Source: Kappaphycus alvarezii (taxonomy: Eukaryota; Rhodophyta; Florideophyceae; Gigartinales; Solieriaceae). From it: a DNA stretch of 64,000 nucleotides. The notes under the pieces are model-generated. The model did not search any database. It was not told where the DNA came from and saw only the letters and a program-made list of their open reading frames with translations. Where the stretch lies: NCBI GenBank assembly GCA_002205965.3, contig NADL03000629.1, positions 1,736,001-1,800,000 of the forward strand, written 5' to 3'. Shown piece after piece: positions 10,681-21,069 of the stretch. Each line of letters begins with the position of its first letter. The first letter of the stretch is position 1. The translations under genes were made by a program, and so were the position numbers.

Positions 10681-11244
10681 TTAAATCACGAAGAAGACAA
10701 AACTCAACAGAAACCGAAACCGGGAAGTGTTAAGATTCAATAGATTAATTGTGTCCATAGCGGCGTATTGTAAATCATTGTGTATCCTAGCAAAAGGCAG
10801 TTTTCCTTCACACTTTGACGGATAAGTTCCACTTGCACAAAAGTTCAAATTCGAGATTGCACTCATGATCATCCAGTTCGCATCAATATTCAGGGAAGAA
10901 GCATGGAAGAGAAAATGCACTTGTACGGTGTTTTCAACACATTTTCGATTCCAGTATTCGTGACCAATCACCGCACTTTTACGTACGGTAGGAGCCGTTC
11001 CACAGCACCTTCTTCCTCTGGCACCCCTGCTTGTCTTCTGAAGTAGCTTCCTATTTTGGTTCGTTTGCGGCGCATCCACATTGTCAGTCACAACCAGTGC
11101 CCTCGAAACAGTGGTGCTGGTCCATGTTACCACTGCAGCCATGCCGTTCCAGGTGCCCAACGCCCCCATGGTAATGCGGCTCGGTTTGTTCCACTGCTTG
11201 GTGAATAGCTGAACCTCCGGTGCAGCGAGACATATTGACGCCAA
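10681..11244 (-). CDS. hypothetical second ORF of the GATA/PB1 unit (unit A)
   Basis: A 187-residue frame starting MASICLAAPEVQLF. It is conserved almost unchanged in unit C (60568-61140, 190 residues), but in unit B only fragments align (KWMIMIAMSNLDFCASGTY at 41520-41590). A basic patch (KTSRGARGRRCC) lies near residues 70-80, and several Cys are kept. I do not recognise a family. It lies about 180 bases beyond the PB1 stop on the same strand, so it may be a further exon or 3' UTR rather than a separate gene. A/C conservation only reflects their recent duplication and is not proof of coding. Confidence 0.35.
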   Translation of the reverse strand: MASICLAAPEVQLFTKQWNKPSRITMGALGTWNGMAAVVTWTSTTVSRALVVTDNVDAPQTNQNRKLLQKTSRGARGRRCCGTAPTVRKSAVIGHEYWNRKCVENTVQVHFLFHASSLNIDANWMIMSAISNLNFCASGTYPSKCEGKLPFARIHNDLQYAAMDTINLLNLNTSRFRFLLSFVFFVI

Positions 11245-11425
11245 CTTCCTCGCTCATCCACGTAGAGTCAGTACATTACCATATAGAATTGCTGCACGGA
11301 ATCAGTGATATCGAGGTACTCTGTACCAGTCCGTGCCACTTGTGAGCGGCGGTGCCCTGGGTTCCCTTCGTACTGGCTTCGGCTGATGAACGTCAGCACT
11401 GGACAAGGCCCTCCGAGGTGCGGCG

Positions 11426-12688
11426 CTAATGGCGGCCAGATTGCATCATGACGGGTTCTCCTCGCCGACTTTGCCGTCCACCAATCATGTCTCTCCTATC
11501 CTCTACCCGAAGTGCGATGTGTCGATTGCCAGCAAACTGTACTGTGTCGTGATATTCCGCGACATCGTCCTCGTTCTCAATCCATGTTTTCTGATTCTCT
11601 TCGTCTAGATATGAGATGGCTACGTCCCGCTCGTTCAACCCACGCATCTGAGCAAGCGTTTTTCTCAATTCGCCGAAGGTCATGCCTCCCACATGCAGTG
11701 AGCCCGTGGATACTCCGTAGTCTACCTTGACGTCTTTTTCATGTCCCTGGCTAGCTGAGCACTTATGCACAGCATGTGCCATTATAGAATGCGTCATGTT
11801 ACCAGTGGCCGTATTTTGCCTACACCCCCCACGTGTTTAGATTTCGGAGGCACTTGGGGTACACCCCGCGCAGAGACGCCTCGCGTAGCCGGCGCTTTCT
11901 CTGCACCATGAAATTGCACGTCAGCTTTGGCTTTCTTGAAGTGGCGGACATGGGCATTGCTGTCAGCCTCTGCCGTCTCGTCAATCCGCACCCTTTTCCC
12001 GGTGATCTTGTTGCGGCCCAGAGTTTCGTCCGTGGGCACAGTTTTCCTGACTCTGCCTTCCGCTTCTGCCCACAGCCCGGTAACCGGGCGAGCACAACCG
12101 ATGCCATCGCTTTCTTTTGCCAGGGAGTTTGTTATTCTGACTTTGCTCCACCCCGCCCTTTTCACTACTGAAAAGGCACCGTGTGGCGATTGGTACAGCA
12201 CCATTCTCCGCTCGGTGTACCTCTAAAACAAAGCTTGCACAAAGTCCGTGCTCCGTCTGGACCATCCATCATTGCTGGCCTGATGCATTCAGCAACTTTG
12301 CAGTTTTGAGGCCCACGCTCATGTCCTTTTGCCCGACTTGAGACTTTGTTTTTCCAAGTGATGGAAGGTTGCAAGTGTCCATCGACGGCGGCCTCACGAG
12401 CTCCCTGCATTACTTCTACAATCGGCCTCAGGAGATTCCTTCGCTGTCCCGACCTCCCAAATGGTGGAACCCAACATGTCTAACAGCGAGCGAAGCACGT
12501 TTGAAAATCACTGAGACTTTCTTGGAATGGACATCTTGGTACAGCTGCAGCTGACAGTTGCGATATTTGTAGTGGCACTGACCGCACAACGTGTTCAGAC
12601 CGTCAGGGCCAGTACTGAATTGCGTCGTGTTAGCTGCACGACAGGTTGGGACTTTGCAGCGCTTCACGCAAACAGGCTGAAGTTTCAT
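11426..12688 (-). pseudogene. GATA-GATA-PB1 protein, unit A (frameshifted)
   Basis: Exon 1 runs 12688 to 11824 and exon 2 from 11746 to 11426, with a 77-nt GT...AG intron between (phase 0). Start at 12688 is chosen because Met-Lys-Leu followed by VCVKRCKVPTC is the first Met shared by all three units. Finger 1 (12575-12658) is C-x4-C-x18-C-x2-C with FSTGPDGLNTLC. Finger 2 (12228-12302) has GPDGARTLCKLC. Both resemble GATA-type fingers (GP-x-G-x2-LC-x2-C) with a wider first pair. A Lys/Arg-rich stretch follows. Exon 2 encodes a PB1 domain (11500-11731) with the first-strand Lys (VKVDYG) and an acidic loop (SYLDEENQKTWIENEDDV). Frameshifts after HHLGG (near 12450) and after the LCF of finger 2 break exon 1. 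A nuclear regulator with PB1 dimerisation is inferred. Confidence 0.6.
11747..11823 (-). other. intron of unit A GATA/PB1 gene (77 nt)
   Basis: Donor GTAGGC and acceptor GCTAGCCAG on the minus strand, joining KSKHVGG directly to GHEKDVKVDYG in frame. Units B (42453-42529) and C (61643-61719) have the same length and borders. Unspliced, exon 1 stops in IRPLVT with a TGA overlapping an ATG, which would be uninformative in a eukaryote. Confidence 0.6.
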
Positions 12689-12849
12689 GCCCTGGCGGCC
12701 GTGCAAAGGCTGCTCTCCGATGAGGCTGAAGTTCCTTCTGTTACAGGAAATGTGTATCGCGAGAGGAGAACGACACTGCGTTGCAAACAGTTCTGTTCCC
12801 AGAAGTACCGACTCTGTCGCGGGTTGACTTGTGCAACTGCAGTCGACAT

Positions 12850-12861
12850 GGTATAAATACC
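12850..12861. promoter_or_regulatory. conserved TATA-like palindrome, unit A
   Basis: GGTATAAATACC occurs within a block conserved in all units (12850, 43555, 63349), about 160 bases upstream of the shared Met on the minus strand. It is a near-palindrome, so it could serve as a TATA element in either direction. A promoter role is inference. Confidence 0.35.
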
Positions 12862-13195
12862 TATCGATCAGGGGGCACTGATGCGCGATTCTGCGGCGCT
12901 GCAATTTGAATGCTATGTACCGCGCTCAGCCGCGCTGAACCGCGCTGAACCACCCTGAACGGCCGTGAAAAGTTCGGAATTTTGTGTAACTTGTACGTAT
13001 TTGCAATACCGGGAAATGCAAAGTTGGAATTCATTGGCAAAAGGATATGATACCGTGACGACCGTACAGTACTGTACGACGCATTTTACTGTACTGTGCA
13101 AAGTTCGAATTAAATAAAAAATCTCTCTTTCTCTCTCGAATTAAAGATGTGACTTTACAGTCGGTGGATAAAACGCTTGAGTTTCAAGCAACGGC

Positions 13196-13227
13196 TGCTG
13201 TACTGTACTGTGCTGTACAGTACAGCA
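13196..13227. repeat. perfect 13-bp hairpin built of TACTG/TACAG repeats
   Basis: TGCTGTACTGTAC, a 6-base loop (tgtgct), then the exact reverse complement GTACAGTACAGCA. It lies in the upstream flank of unit A. Similar short inverted runs occur elsewhere in the window (for example 44082-44121). Confidence 0.7.
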
Positions 13228-13654
13228 CTGTATCATAACTTGCCTTGATTCCGCTTTTTTTTAATTCGCTCATTTTGGGTTACAACCCAGTACAGTACAG
13301 AACGCCATGAGAAGGACGAACGGTTGTTGAGGGCTATTCGGGGCTACTGGATGCTACTTCCCGTCGCTGTTTTCGCCGCACTAGCGTAAAATGCGGTTCT
13401 GTATGTTCTGCTGTACACAATTGCATCTAAAGAAAAAACTTACTGTACAACAGTGTGTACTGTAATGTCGCACTGTGGCACTGTACAGCAGAAGCTCTAA
13501 GTCTTACCGTTGGGGGGGTGGGTATTTTAATATTTGCAAAGTAGGATTGTTTTCCGAGGGGAGGCCCGATGTTCCATTAGGGGCTAAGCCGAGTGCGTGT
13601 AAACTTATACATTAAGACATTACAGTAACGTTACAGTAACGTTACTTCGTGTGC

Positions 13655-13925
13655 TGTAATGTGCAGTGTTGTCACTTCTGCATGTGCATCTAGAAAGGAA
13701 CAAAGCCTTTCGCGCCTTTCCGGCCTTTCGCAGGAGAGGATTCTGTGTTTTTACTCATTAATTTTCCTCAATACTTGAAAAGGACCACTAAAGTAGACTA
13801 GCTTTTGAGAGGTAAACTTCTGCATGTTGCGGGCTCCGACCAGGAGAGGATCATTCAGGCAATTTTCATATACTGTACTTTACTGTACAAAACCTGTGCT
13901 GCGCAGTGCTGTGTATGGTATTTCG
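13655..13925. repeat. dispersed repeat shared with 680-890
   Basis: Same word order as at 680-890: gtgcagtgttgtcacttctgc at the start, atggtatttcgac at the end. About 100 extra bases split it (13740-13845). It ends where the chromovirus fragment starts, so the chromovirus insertion or a rearrangement may have used this repeat as its edge. Confidence 0.5.
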
Positions 13926-14765
13926 ACTGGACACCAGATTCCCTTCACCATGGTTGCCAAAGGGTACGAAGTTTACTGTTGCCGCCTGGTGGCCGAGTCG
14001 GTACAGATCGTCAAACCCCTCTCCCTTCAACAACGGGTGTTACACTTGAGCCACCACTCAAAAGTTGGTGCACACCCAGGGGATCGATGACTGTACACGT
14101 CCTTGAGGCGTTCGTACTACTGTCCATCCATGGCTATAGAATGCTACGCTGTAGCCCGTACATGTGTCAAGTGTACCAAGAACCGGGTGAAGCTGCGGAA
14201 GAATGTGAAGGAACTCAAGTTGTTCACGCCGAAGGCCCCGCTCCATTTAATCTCGATTGATATACTGGGGAACTCATCAGGACCAAACGCGGAAACCGCT
14301 TCCTGTGAGTGATAACGGATCGTTATTCCAAAATTTTCAGAACTGTTCCCCTGAAGAAAATAATTGCTGCCGTCATGGCCGAAGCGTTTTGTGTCCATTG
14401 GATATTTGTGTATAACCTCCGGTGAACCTGTTATCCGATAATGGAAGTCATTTATACATGAGTGTGTGATACATCCTTGGTATCAAGGACGTGTTCACGA
14501 CAAACTACCACCAGAAGACCAAATGGTCAGGTGGAACGGTTTTACCGCACGATACTGGCAGCGTAACGCCACTTTGTGGGTGACCACCCCAAGAATTGGG
14601 ACTTGTTCCATGATGCACTTACGTTTGCGTATAACACCCAAGTCCACCGGACAACGAACCTTGCTCCTTTTGAATTAGTTCTCTCACGTGTGCCTACGTG
14701 CTGGAGGAATTGCCATCGGCCAAGCAGTACCACCTTCGGTGGAGGTCCTGGCTCCAAGGTCTGAT
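13925..14765 (+). pseudogene. chromovirus (Ty3/gypsy) integrase
   Basis: Reading across frames: LQQRVLHLSHHSKVGAHPG (His pair near 14052), RRSYYCPSMAIECYAV, CVKC (14163-14174), APLHLISIDILG, then VITDRYSK (first catalytic Asp region), LSDNGSH (second Asp at 14437-14439), PNGQVERFYRTI (catalytic Glu at 14534-14536), GDHPKNWDLFHDALTFAYNT and APFELVLSR. This is the full integrase order: HHCC zinc region, DDE core with all three acidic residues still readable, and the conserved end of the core. Frame changes, at least one stop (14090) and a missing stretch before the Glu break it. No RT is present upstream, so it is a 5'-truncated or rearranged copy. Confidence 0.8.
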
Positions 14766-15850
14766 GTCGACGGCCCAACAGTCCATCGACAAGGAGCAAG
14801 CACGGTACAAGGGAAACTTTGATGCTCCCTTACGTAAGCCGGCGTACGATATCCCCGTGGGGGCATACGTATTCTAGAGAAAGAAGAAGGGATCATCGAA
14901 AGGGAAACGACATAAGTTGTCACTCATTGCGATGGGACCCTATCGCGTAACCGCGGTACACGAAGACAATGTCGCAGTAGAAGATGGAGACGCGTGTGAG
15001 AGAGTCTCGAAGGACCGCATGGAGTTATCGCCGAACCCGCTTGAGTATAGGAGTTGGGCACTGCCAGCTCCACTGGAGAATGCAGGTGCCCGTGACGAGG
15101 TCGCGCGCGCCTCGGACGAAGAGGCGTTGATGTCACAGGGAGTAGTTGTACGTCTTACGCCTGCGGGTATAAGCATAAGAAGTTCGTTGTCCGAAGATCT
15201 TTTGGATCTACCAACGGAAGAGTCGCCACCGGCGAAAACGACGACACGGAAAATGGTAGTACCCAGGAAAGTGTCGCCCAGCGCGGGAAAGAGTGGGATT
15301 CAGCAACGGGAACCACCCACGAAACTGCTGCCCTCGCTGAAAGCTTACGAAAAAGGAGCTCCGTCGGGATTATGTCTACCACCTACTCCCGCATGAGACG
15401 ATAACACGCAGCGAGTGCAGCCGCTGCCCGGAGATACCCCAATGCGGGGAGATGCCCGCCTGAGAAGGGGACACGTCTCCTCAGGAGATGGGACTAAAGT
15501 GTCCGAAAAGTGTGGAGATGAACGTTCTAAAAAATGTGGCCCCAGTGCTTACAGAAATACGGGAGGGAGCCGGCCCAGTGGACAAGTTTCCCCAACAGGT
15601 ACAAGCCGAACGGATGGAAGAGTCTGAGGACGTCTGGACAGCGTAAAGGACGCCCATGGGTGACCAGATTCTCCGTCCGCAACGCGGAGACGCCGGCCCC
15701 ACCCTTGAATATAGCGAAAGTGATGAGGATGACGACAGGAGCGAAGATGACCCGGCCCGATCAGGTGGGAAAATATCCTGTGATCAATCAGCACCCTAAA
15801 GGCCCCCGGAACGGTCCACACTCATCGAATCAGCGCCAGTGGCGAGCGAA
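14766..15850 (+). pseudogene. chromovirus integrase C-terminal region and linker
   Basis: The text KEQARYKGNFDAPLR, then YDIPVGAYVF, then HKLSLIAMGPYRVTAVHEDNVAVEDGD followed by ERVSKDRMEL is the post-core integrase region that normally precedes a chromodomain (barrel-like 'GPYRV...V' fold). From about 15060 the 159-residue frame 14917-15396 is a charged, Ser/Pro-rich linker. GC content is visibly higher than in the surroundings. The end of this linker is broken by frame changes at 15400-15850. Confidence 0.6.
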
Positions 15851-15852
15851 TC

Positions 15853-16020
15853 GGAGTGGTACTACGTCATCGAGAACATCCTGAAGCATGGCCGTGTAGA
15901 GTACAATGAGTTGCTCCTCCGCGTCAACTAGACGGGCTACCCGCAAGAAGAGGCGACCTGGGAACCGATAACGGCTTTTTCAAGGAGCAAGGTGTTGCAG
16001 TATTTCAAGCGGTGGGATCA
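15853..16020 (+). pseudogene. chromodomain at the end of chromovirus pol
   Basis: Translation WYYVIENILKHGRVEYNELL, then LRVN-stop-TGYPQEEATWEP, then ITAFSRSKVLQYFKRW. Aromatic and acidic positions fit a chromodomain ('Y-x-V-E-x-IL', 'GY', 'TWEP', C-terminal helix). The only break inside is a TAG where the family has Trp (WxGY), a single-base change from TGG. Chromodomains direct such elements to heterochromatin. Confidence 0.7.
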
Positions 16021-16307
16021 TTCCGTGCCGCCAGATGTTAATGTCGCGCAAACAGGGTAAGGACAGGGTTCTGGTGCAGAAGTGCGTAGTTTGCGCCAAG
16101 CAAGGGACTATGGACACCGCACCGAAGCTTCAGAAGGGGTATGGCCCATCGATGACAGGTAACCAAGCGGGCTCCGTTTACTGGGTGACTTTGACCCTGC
16201 TGTGGCCCTCCCCGACGCTCGGCGATTCGCCCGCGATTTCATGGGATCGTATCCTGGTTCATGGGACAGTAACATGGTTTTGTGTTTATTACGTTTAATG
16301 AACCTCC

Positions 16308-16325
16308 GATCTTTTGGGGGAGCTG
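16308..16325 (+). promoter_or_regulatory. candidate polypurine tract and 3' LTR start
   Basis: The sequence cttttgggggagc followed by TGTGGTTGTGGGGGATG lies about 290 bases after the chromodomain, where a gypsy polypurine tract and LTR start are expected. The LTR end could not be located; LTR-like text may extend toward 17.1 kb. Low confidence. Confidence 0.35.
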
Positions 16326-17100
16326 TGGTTGTGGGGGATGCCGTTGGCGAAAGGCCAGTGCGTCTCGTATTCAGAAATATGGGGGATGTTGGACGATCCC
16401 TTGCCGCAGGGAGTTGGTGTCGCCATAGCGTTGTCGGTGTACACGAGTCTAAGTACAGGTGCCTTTGTTTTGGATAGGACCCTACCGGCCGATCCCTATC
16501 GCGGTCCGCCTCAAGTATCACCACTTCTCACTCGCGTTTTGTTCTCCACCAGGTCAATCTGAGACATGTTGTAAGACCCGCTTCACGGATCGATGAAGTT
16601 CGTTTCAGAACAGTGCACCCCGTCAACCCTTGTAAAGTAAGGCTTCTGACACGCCCAATGGGCAGTGAAAGCTTCAAAAGGGGAATGCGAACATCCCACG
16701 GGCTCTGCGCCCCTCCACTTTGCCGTTTTGCATGGCATACTCCGCTCACAATGTGAGCTCCCCGTGCCACGCTGTTCACCTGTGACGGTTTGGGTCACCC
16801 TGTTCTCAGGACCGCCCTGGCCTCGTCCCTTGTCGATACGCCGAGCCCCTCCTCGGTCGTGTTTAACTTGTTTATCATTTGGCTTCTGAAAATCGCTTTG
16901 TGCACTAACTGCACTACACTACACCAGTGGTGCAGACAGCTGAATACCCAGTGGGTGATGACAATACGGTTTGAATTTAACTCACATTTCTTACTTTCCT
17001 AGTCACTGGATACCCTACCATAACCTTTCCTTGGACCCCCACTCCTCAACATCCGTAACGCCCTTACTTATTACTATCCCTAACTCCCTTCCTACAGTAA
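16326..17100. other. unassigned region after chromovirus, possible LTR
   Basis: No protein-like frame is convincing. CT-rich words dominate 16830-17120. This fits LTR or leader sequence but no boundaries can be shown. Confidence 0.3.
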
Positions 17101-19445
17101 CACCATTTTCCCTTCACTGCTACAGTTCGCCGGGCACCGTATATCCTGGATGCCCCTCACGATGGGCGTCGCCCAAGCGCTGCGCGTACGCCACCATAGT
17201 GCGATAGATACCAACAACAGAAGAAACCAAAGACCGATCCGGCGTTCCAGCGACGCTTGCCACGAAGTGATGTATCATGTGCCGAGCTCCTTTTGAGAAT
17301 AAGGTACGGCGCGTCGAAGGAAGACGGGGATCCCGTAAGTAAACCAGAAGGGATACAGTTTCCCCGTCTCGTAGCTGCCGTCGCGCTTCGCCCAAAACCG
17401 TTCGTGTATGGATGGTAAGTTCAGGTACAGTAGGAGCCTATGTCCCAGAGGGGGGACATGAGGTGGCCAAGGAATTCGGTGAATGAGTCCGCCGCATCTG
17501 GGTGGTACCCAACAATACCATACTATGGCAACCCCTCATTGCGAATGTACACCTTGGGTGGCCCCGCATCCCTTCTTGTTTCCTCTGCTGTCGATTCTGC
17601 GGGGCTCCGGACCGAGCTTGCACTCGCGTCAACAAGTACCGCCATGGCGGGTGAGTCAACGGCCATCGACACCGGACCCTCACCCTGTTTCCACTCTTCC
17701 ATTGGCAACGCTGGCGCACTGTCTGGTTCTAGTGCAGCTGTGTTATTCACCTGGCTCTTTCCCGGTTGACCGTCTTCAACGTCGCTTGTCAAGTCGATGA
17801 CTTCGACTGCTTGTTTCTTGCCTTCTGGTGACTCCTCGCGATCGCTGGGCACCGCCCGTTCGCGCACCCGCTGACTTCTGCCGACAAAATCCGGCGGGGA
17901 AGAGGGACCATAACACGAAGGTCGGGTCACTGAAGGCCCTGCTGCTGCGGTAGGGGTTACCATCGGCGAGCGCGGGAGAGGAACTGATGCGAGCACCCTT
18001 GGTAGAACCGCTGGAGTTGTTTGCACTGGACTGGTAGGAATTAGTACCATCTGTAGCGAAGTCTTGGTAGCTTGGGGAGGCGTGGAGATAGTACCCGCTG
18101 GTGATTCCAAGTTGTGCCTTGTCTCGGTGTGGTACACCGCTGGTGTTGGAGTCGATACATGATTCTCCTAGTTTGACATACCCGGGTCTGTGAGGGTGCG
18201 CGGAGGACAAGCTTCTTTTGATGATTCACCCGCGTTACTGGCAAAGGCTTGCGCATTGGAGTTCTCATCTTGGCGCACCACCCTCTGCTGTCGTGCCTTC
18301 GCTTCCTCCAGCACCTCATCAGCCCAGGGGTCATACCACAAATAGACGCCACCCGCCGTGGTGCGGTCTGGAAAGTACGGACTTCGATCGTTCGTAGGCC
18401 TTTGACGATTATTTTCGGGCAGGCTTGACCACGCTGTACAGTCAATGACTATTGAGATGCGCGTCCAATCTTCATAACCATCGTCGCCCAAGTACAGGCG
18501 CAAGGTTGGTTCCCCCAACACTTGAAGCGCGAAGCGCACGCGGAGTGGGACCAACCACACACGGAAATTATTGTATGCCTCTCATATAACGAACTTGGCG
18601 ATCGAAAGCCACCATCCAGTGTAGTGTGGAACCCACAGGGCTGATGCAGGTTTTACAATTAGTTTTGAGCCGCGATACGCGAAGACGGGAGGGAGTTCGC
18701 ACCATAACCCCCAGGGAACTTCCCATTCGGCCCACCGCTGCGGTACCGGAACAAAGCGATTCGCAACATCTTCCGGTCGGCGATTCTCAGCCTCCGGCTG
18801 GTGCCACATGATGAAGCTCCCGTACTACGTCCGCATTCGACTCTCAAAGCGCACAGTGTTAGACTAGAATGATCATGCCGCCTTCTTGCTCATTAGGTAT
18901 TCCGTGGGAGCTGTTGGGAATTTCATAGGACCGCGCGCACATGGACATCTGCTTTCACGCCAGCGCGAGTCTATTCATTGGTTGTAGACTCCAACGCAAG
19001 AAATGCTTCAGCGTAATATTCTTCGATGGGCAATCGAGGCCAGTACAAGTCTAGAAGCGACGCCAATAGGCCAACAACCTCTTGAATGCCCATAAGGTTT
19101 ATCTTGTCCGCGATCCGCGCCACTTGACCACTCCGACGAAGCGGACGGGCATGGCGAGGTTCCCAACGGCCATTTCGCCAGTAGCGATGATAAGTCCCAA
19201 GACCGGCCACGTAAATGGCCTCGAGATGCTGCCACTCAAATGATGACAGCGCACGCAACGGGATCCCACCGGAAAGCATCCAACGCCCACGCTCGGTATG
19301 GCGTACTATTCGATGGATCTGGAGTCCAAAAGGAGCGCGCTGTCAAACCATGGGCATCGTCCAAATAGCAGCCATAAGTCCGCAGGTCGCCATTTTCGAG
19401 CTCTTGATTATAAGGAAAGCGTTTGGAGGATGAAGCCATTGTGGT
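17100..19445 (-). pseudogene. GC-rich multi-frame coding block, gag-like, with SUMO-interaction-like motif
   Basis: Read 5' to 3' on the minus strand: MASSSKRFPYNQELENGDLR (start near 19439), then after a frame change SSFEWQHLEAIYVAGLGTYH and PIEEYYAEAFLALE (to 18971), PQRWAEWEVPWGLWCELPPV (near 18700), LYLGDDGYEDWTRISIVIDC (near 18470), and a Pro/Ser/Thr-rich tail containing VEVIDLTSDVEDG at 17777-17807. A last frame (17120-17395) is Arg-rich. Trp/Tyr-rich N-terminal text followed by a disordered tail suits a retroelement gag, perhaps of the neighbouring chromovirus in reverse orientation, or a host gene relic. I recognise no domain. At least four frame changes are required. Confidence 0.4.
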
Positions 19446-19499
19446 GGAACAACACTGCCCACGGTGATACCGTTTGCGAGGTATTTTATTAATGGGTGG

Positions 19500-21060
19500 G
19501 GAGCGAGCGAATGTGAAGATTACTGATGATTGTGCAAAAGTTGGTGAGAATGGTTGGAGCAAGAAGTTCGATTCTGTAGCTCTCCGACAATGTCTGTGTC
19601 ACAGGAATTGAACATGAATACGCGAAGTGGCGACGCCAACTGCCGCTTACATATTGCCGCAGCCGTTGACCGATGAACTGATGAGAGACTATACACAACT
19701 GGCGTAGCGCAGTTGAATGGACTGAGCGGAAAGTTTCGCGCGGGAAGTACACCCGCGATTTTTTGTCTTGCCCACCCTTGTGGCACCTTGCAAAGTGTGC
19801 AGCCGCGCCCCAAAAAGTGAAAGAAAAACCCGGGAAAACAATTACACCTCCGATTTTGGCGATAAGGACTTGCTTGCGTTAACGTTTGCATGATACATAC
19901 GTCTGCTCTCGAAAGTTCTGACTTGCTGTGATCTTACTGGACCACACTGATGTGTGCTCAGAATGGGGATATGTAGTGCAAAGGGCAACCCTGCATACCC
20001 ATAAGGAGATGTTCGACTATTAATTGCTCGAATTTTGAGATCCTTTATTTGACTAACTATCTGTCACCCACAGCTGCTGACAGCTGCACCCTGTAAGGCT
20101 AACGGCCACTGGCCATGGAATTTGCCCCGATAGGGCCGTGACGACCTCAATGAGAGCCCCTGATTTGTTCCGGGCCACGCCCGCCCATTGGGCCAAGTGC
20201 TCTGTCTAATGATTACGAACTTATCGCCGCCAAGGCTTGACATTAACGGATTAGGGCAAACTTTACTTAGGGTTAACCCTAGGACTTCGGATAACTTTTG
20301 GATAGCTAACTAGTATTTATTCCTGTCTCTAGAGTCTTTTGGCTATACACTAAAGAGGGCACCCCGGTGCAGGCTCTGGAAATAGCCCCCACCTTTCGTT
20401 TTCGTCGAAGCCCTTCGTCAGTGACGACCGTGGCTATTACTGTTCTATCTCACCCGGGTTTTCCTTTGCATAACCTCGGGTTATACCCGTTTTCAAGGCT
20501 TCGTGACGCTGTTGGCGCTATTGTGGCTCAGCGTCTACGTACAAGTGGAGCTACCGTACGGAGTATCCGTATCGTATTCTTGGCGCTTTCGTGGATCAGC
20601 GTCTACATACAAGTGGAACCGCCCACCGTTGTGTCGTAGGAGGACACTCTCACTCTCCGCGCATCTCCCGTGGAGTCCCAAGGCTCGCCACACAGTCGCT
20701 CTAGCAGGAGATACTCCTTCCAGCCTGTTGGCTCTCGTGACTCGTAGCAGTCACACCCCAAAACACATTGGGACACGGTCCGGCCTTACAACCCTGGGAG
20801 TAATACTGCTAATCCTCAGTCGCCAAGCGTCTTCTCCGCTCTACCAACCATTGTCCTGTTCGGTACAAGGTGATAATCGTCCGTGAAGAGACACCCGTGG
20901 ATCATCGTTGACGACATTGAAGCTACTGGATTGCAAGATCCTTAAAGAGCAAGCTGGTCTCGAACGCCAGATAGGTGTTGTGTGGTTTCCGTATTGCCTG
21001 AGACTTATCCCAGACGAAGACTGGCTCAGTCCCGTAGCACGCATTGCACTACACTATGCA
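19500..21060. other. no recognisable gene; includes a short tandem repeat
   Basis: This stretch separates the GC-rich block from copia. Frames of 60-130 codons occur on both strands, but none shows a motif. It could contain LTR or leader sequence of either neighbour. Confidence 0.3.
20512..20624 (+). repeat. two imperfect tandem copies, 45 bp each, period 68 bp
   Basis: 20512-20556 and 20580-20624 share ttggcgct, gtgg, tcagcgtctac and tacaagtgga with a few differences. A local duplication; function unknown. Confidence 0.6.
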
Positions 21061-21069
21061 TTTCTGAAC

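Larger units (their letters stand above)
9955..13395 (-). repeat. GATA/PB1 repeat, unit A
   Basis: This 3.4-kb unit recurs at 40805-44205 (unit B, clearly divergent) and 60053-63638 (unit C, near-identical to A over long stretches). The coding strand is minus in all three. In minus-strand order a unit contains: TACTG/TACAG microsatellite and hairpin, a TATA-like palindrome, a two-exon gene with two GATA-like fingers and a PB1 domain, a second ORF, and another TACAG-rich end. Unit C begins about 200 bases inside the A boundary. No terminal inverted repeats or clear target duplications could be found by eye. Confidence 0.75.

Noticed and set aside
11794..11797. ATGA overlap of two ORFs as a sign of translational coupling
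   Set aside because: Coupling of that kind is bacterial; here the overlap lies inside a conserved GT...AG intron, which explains it better.
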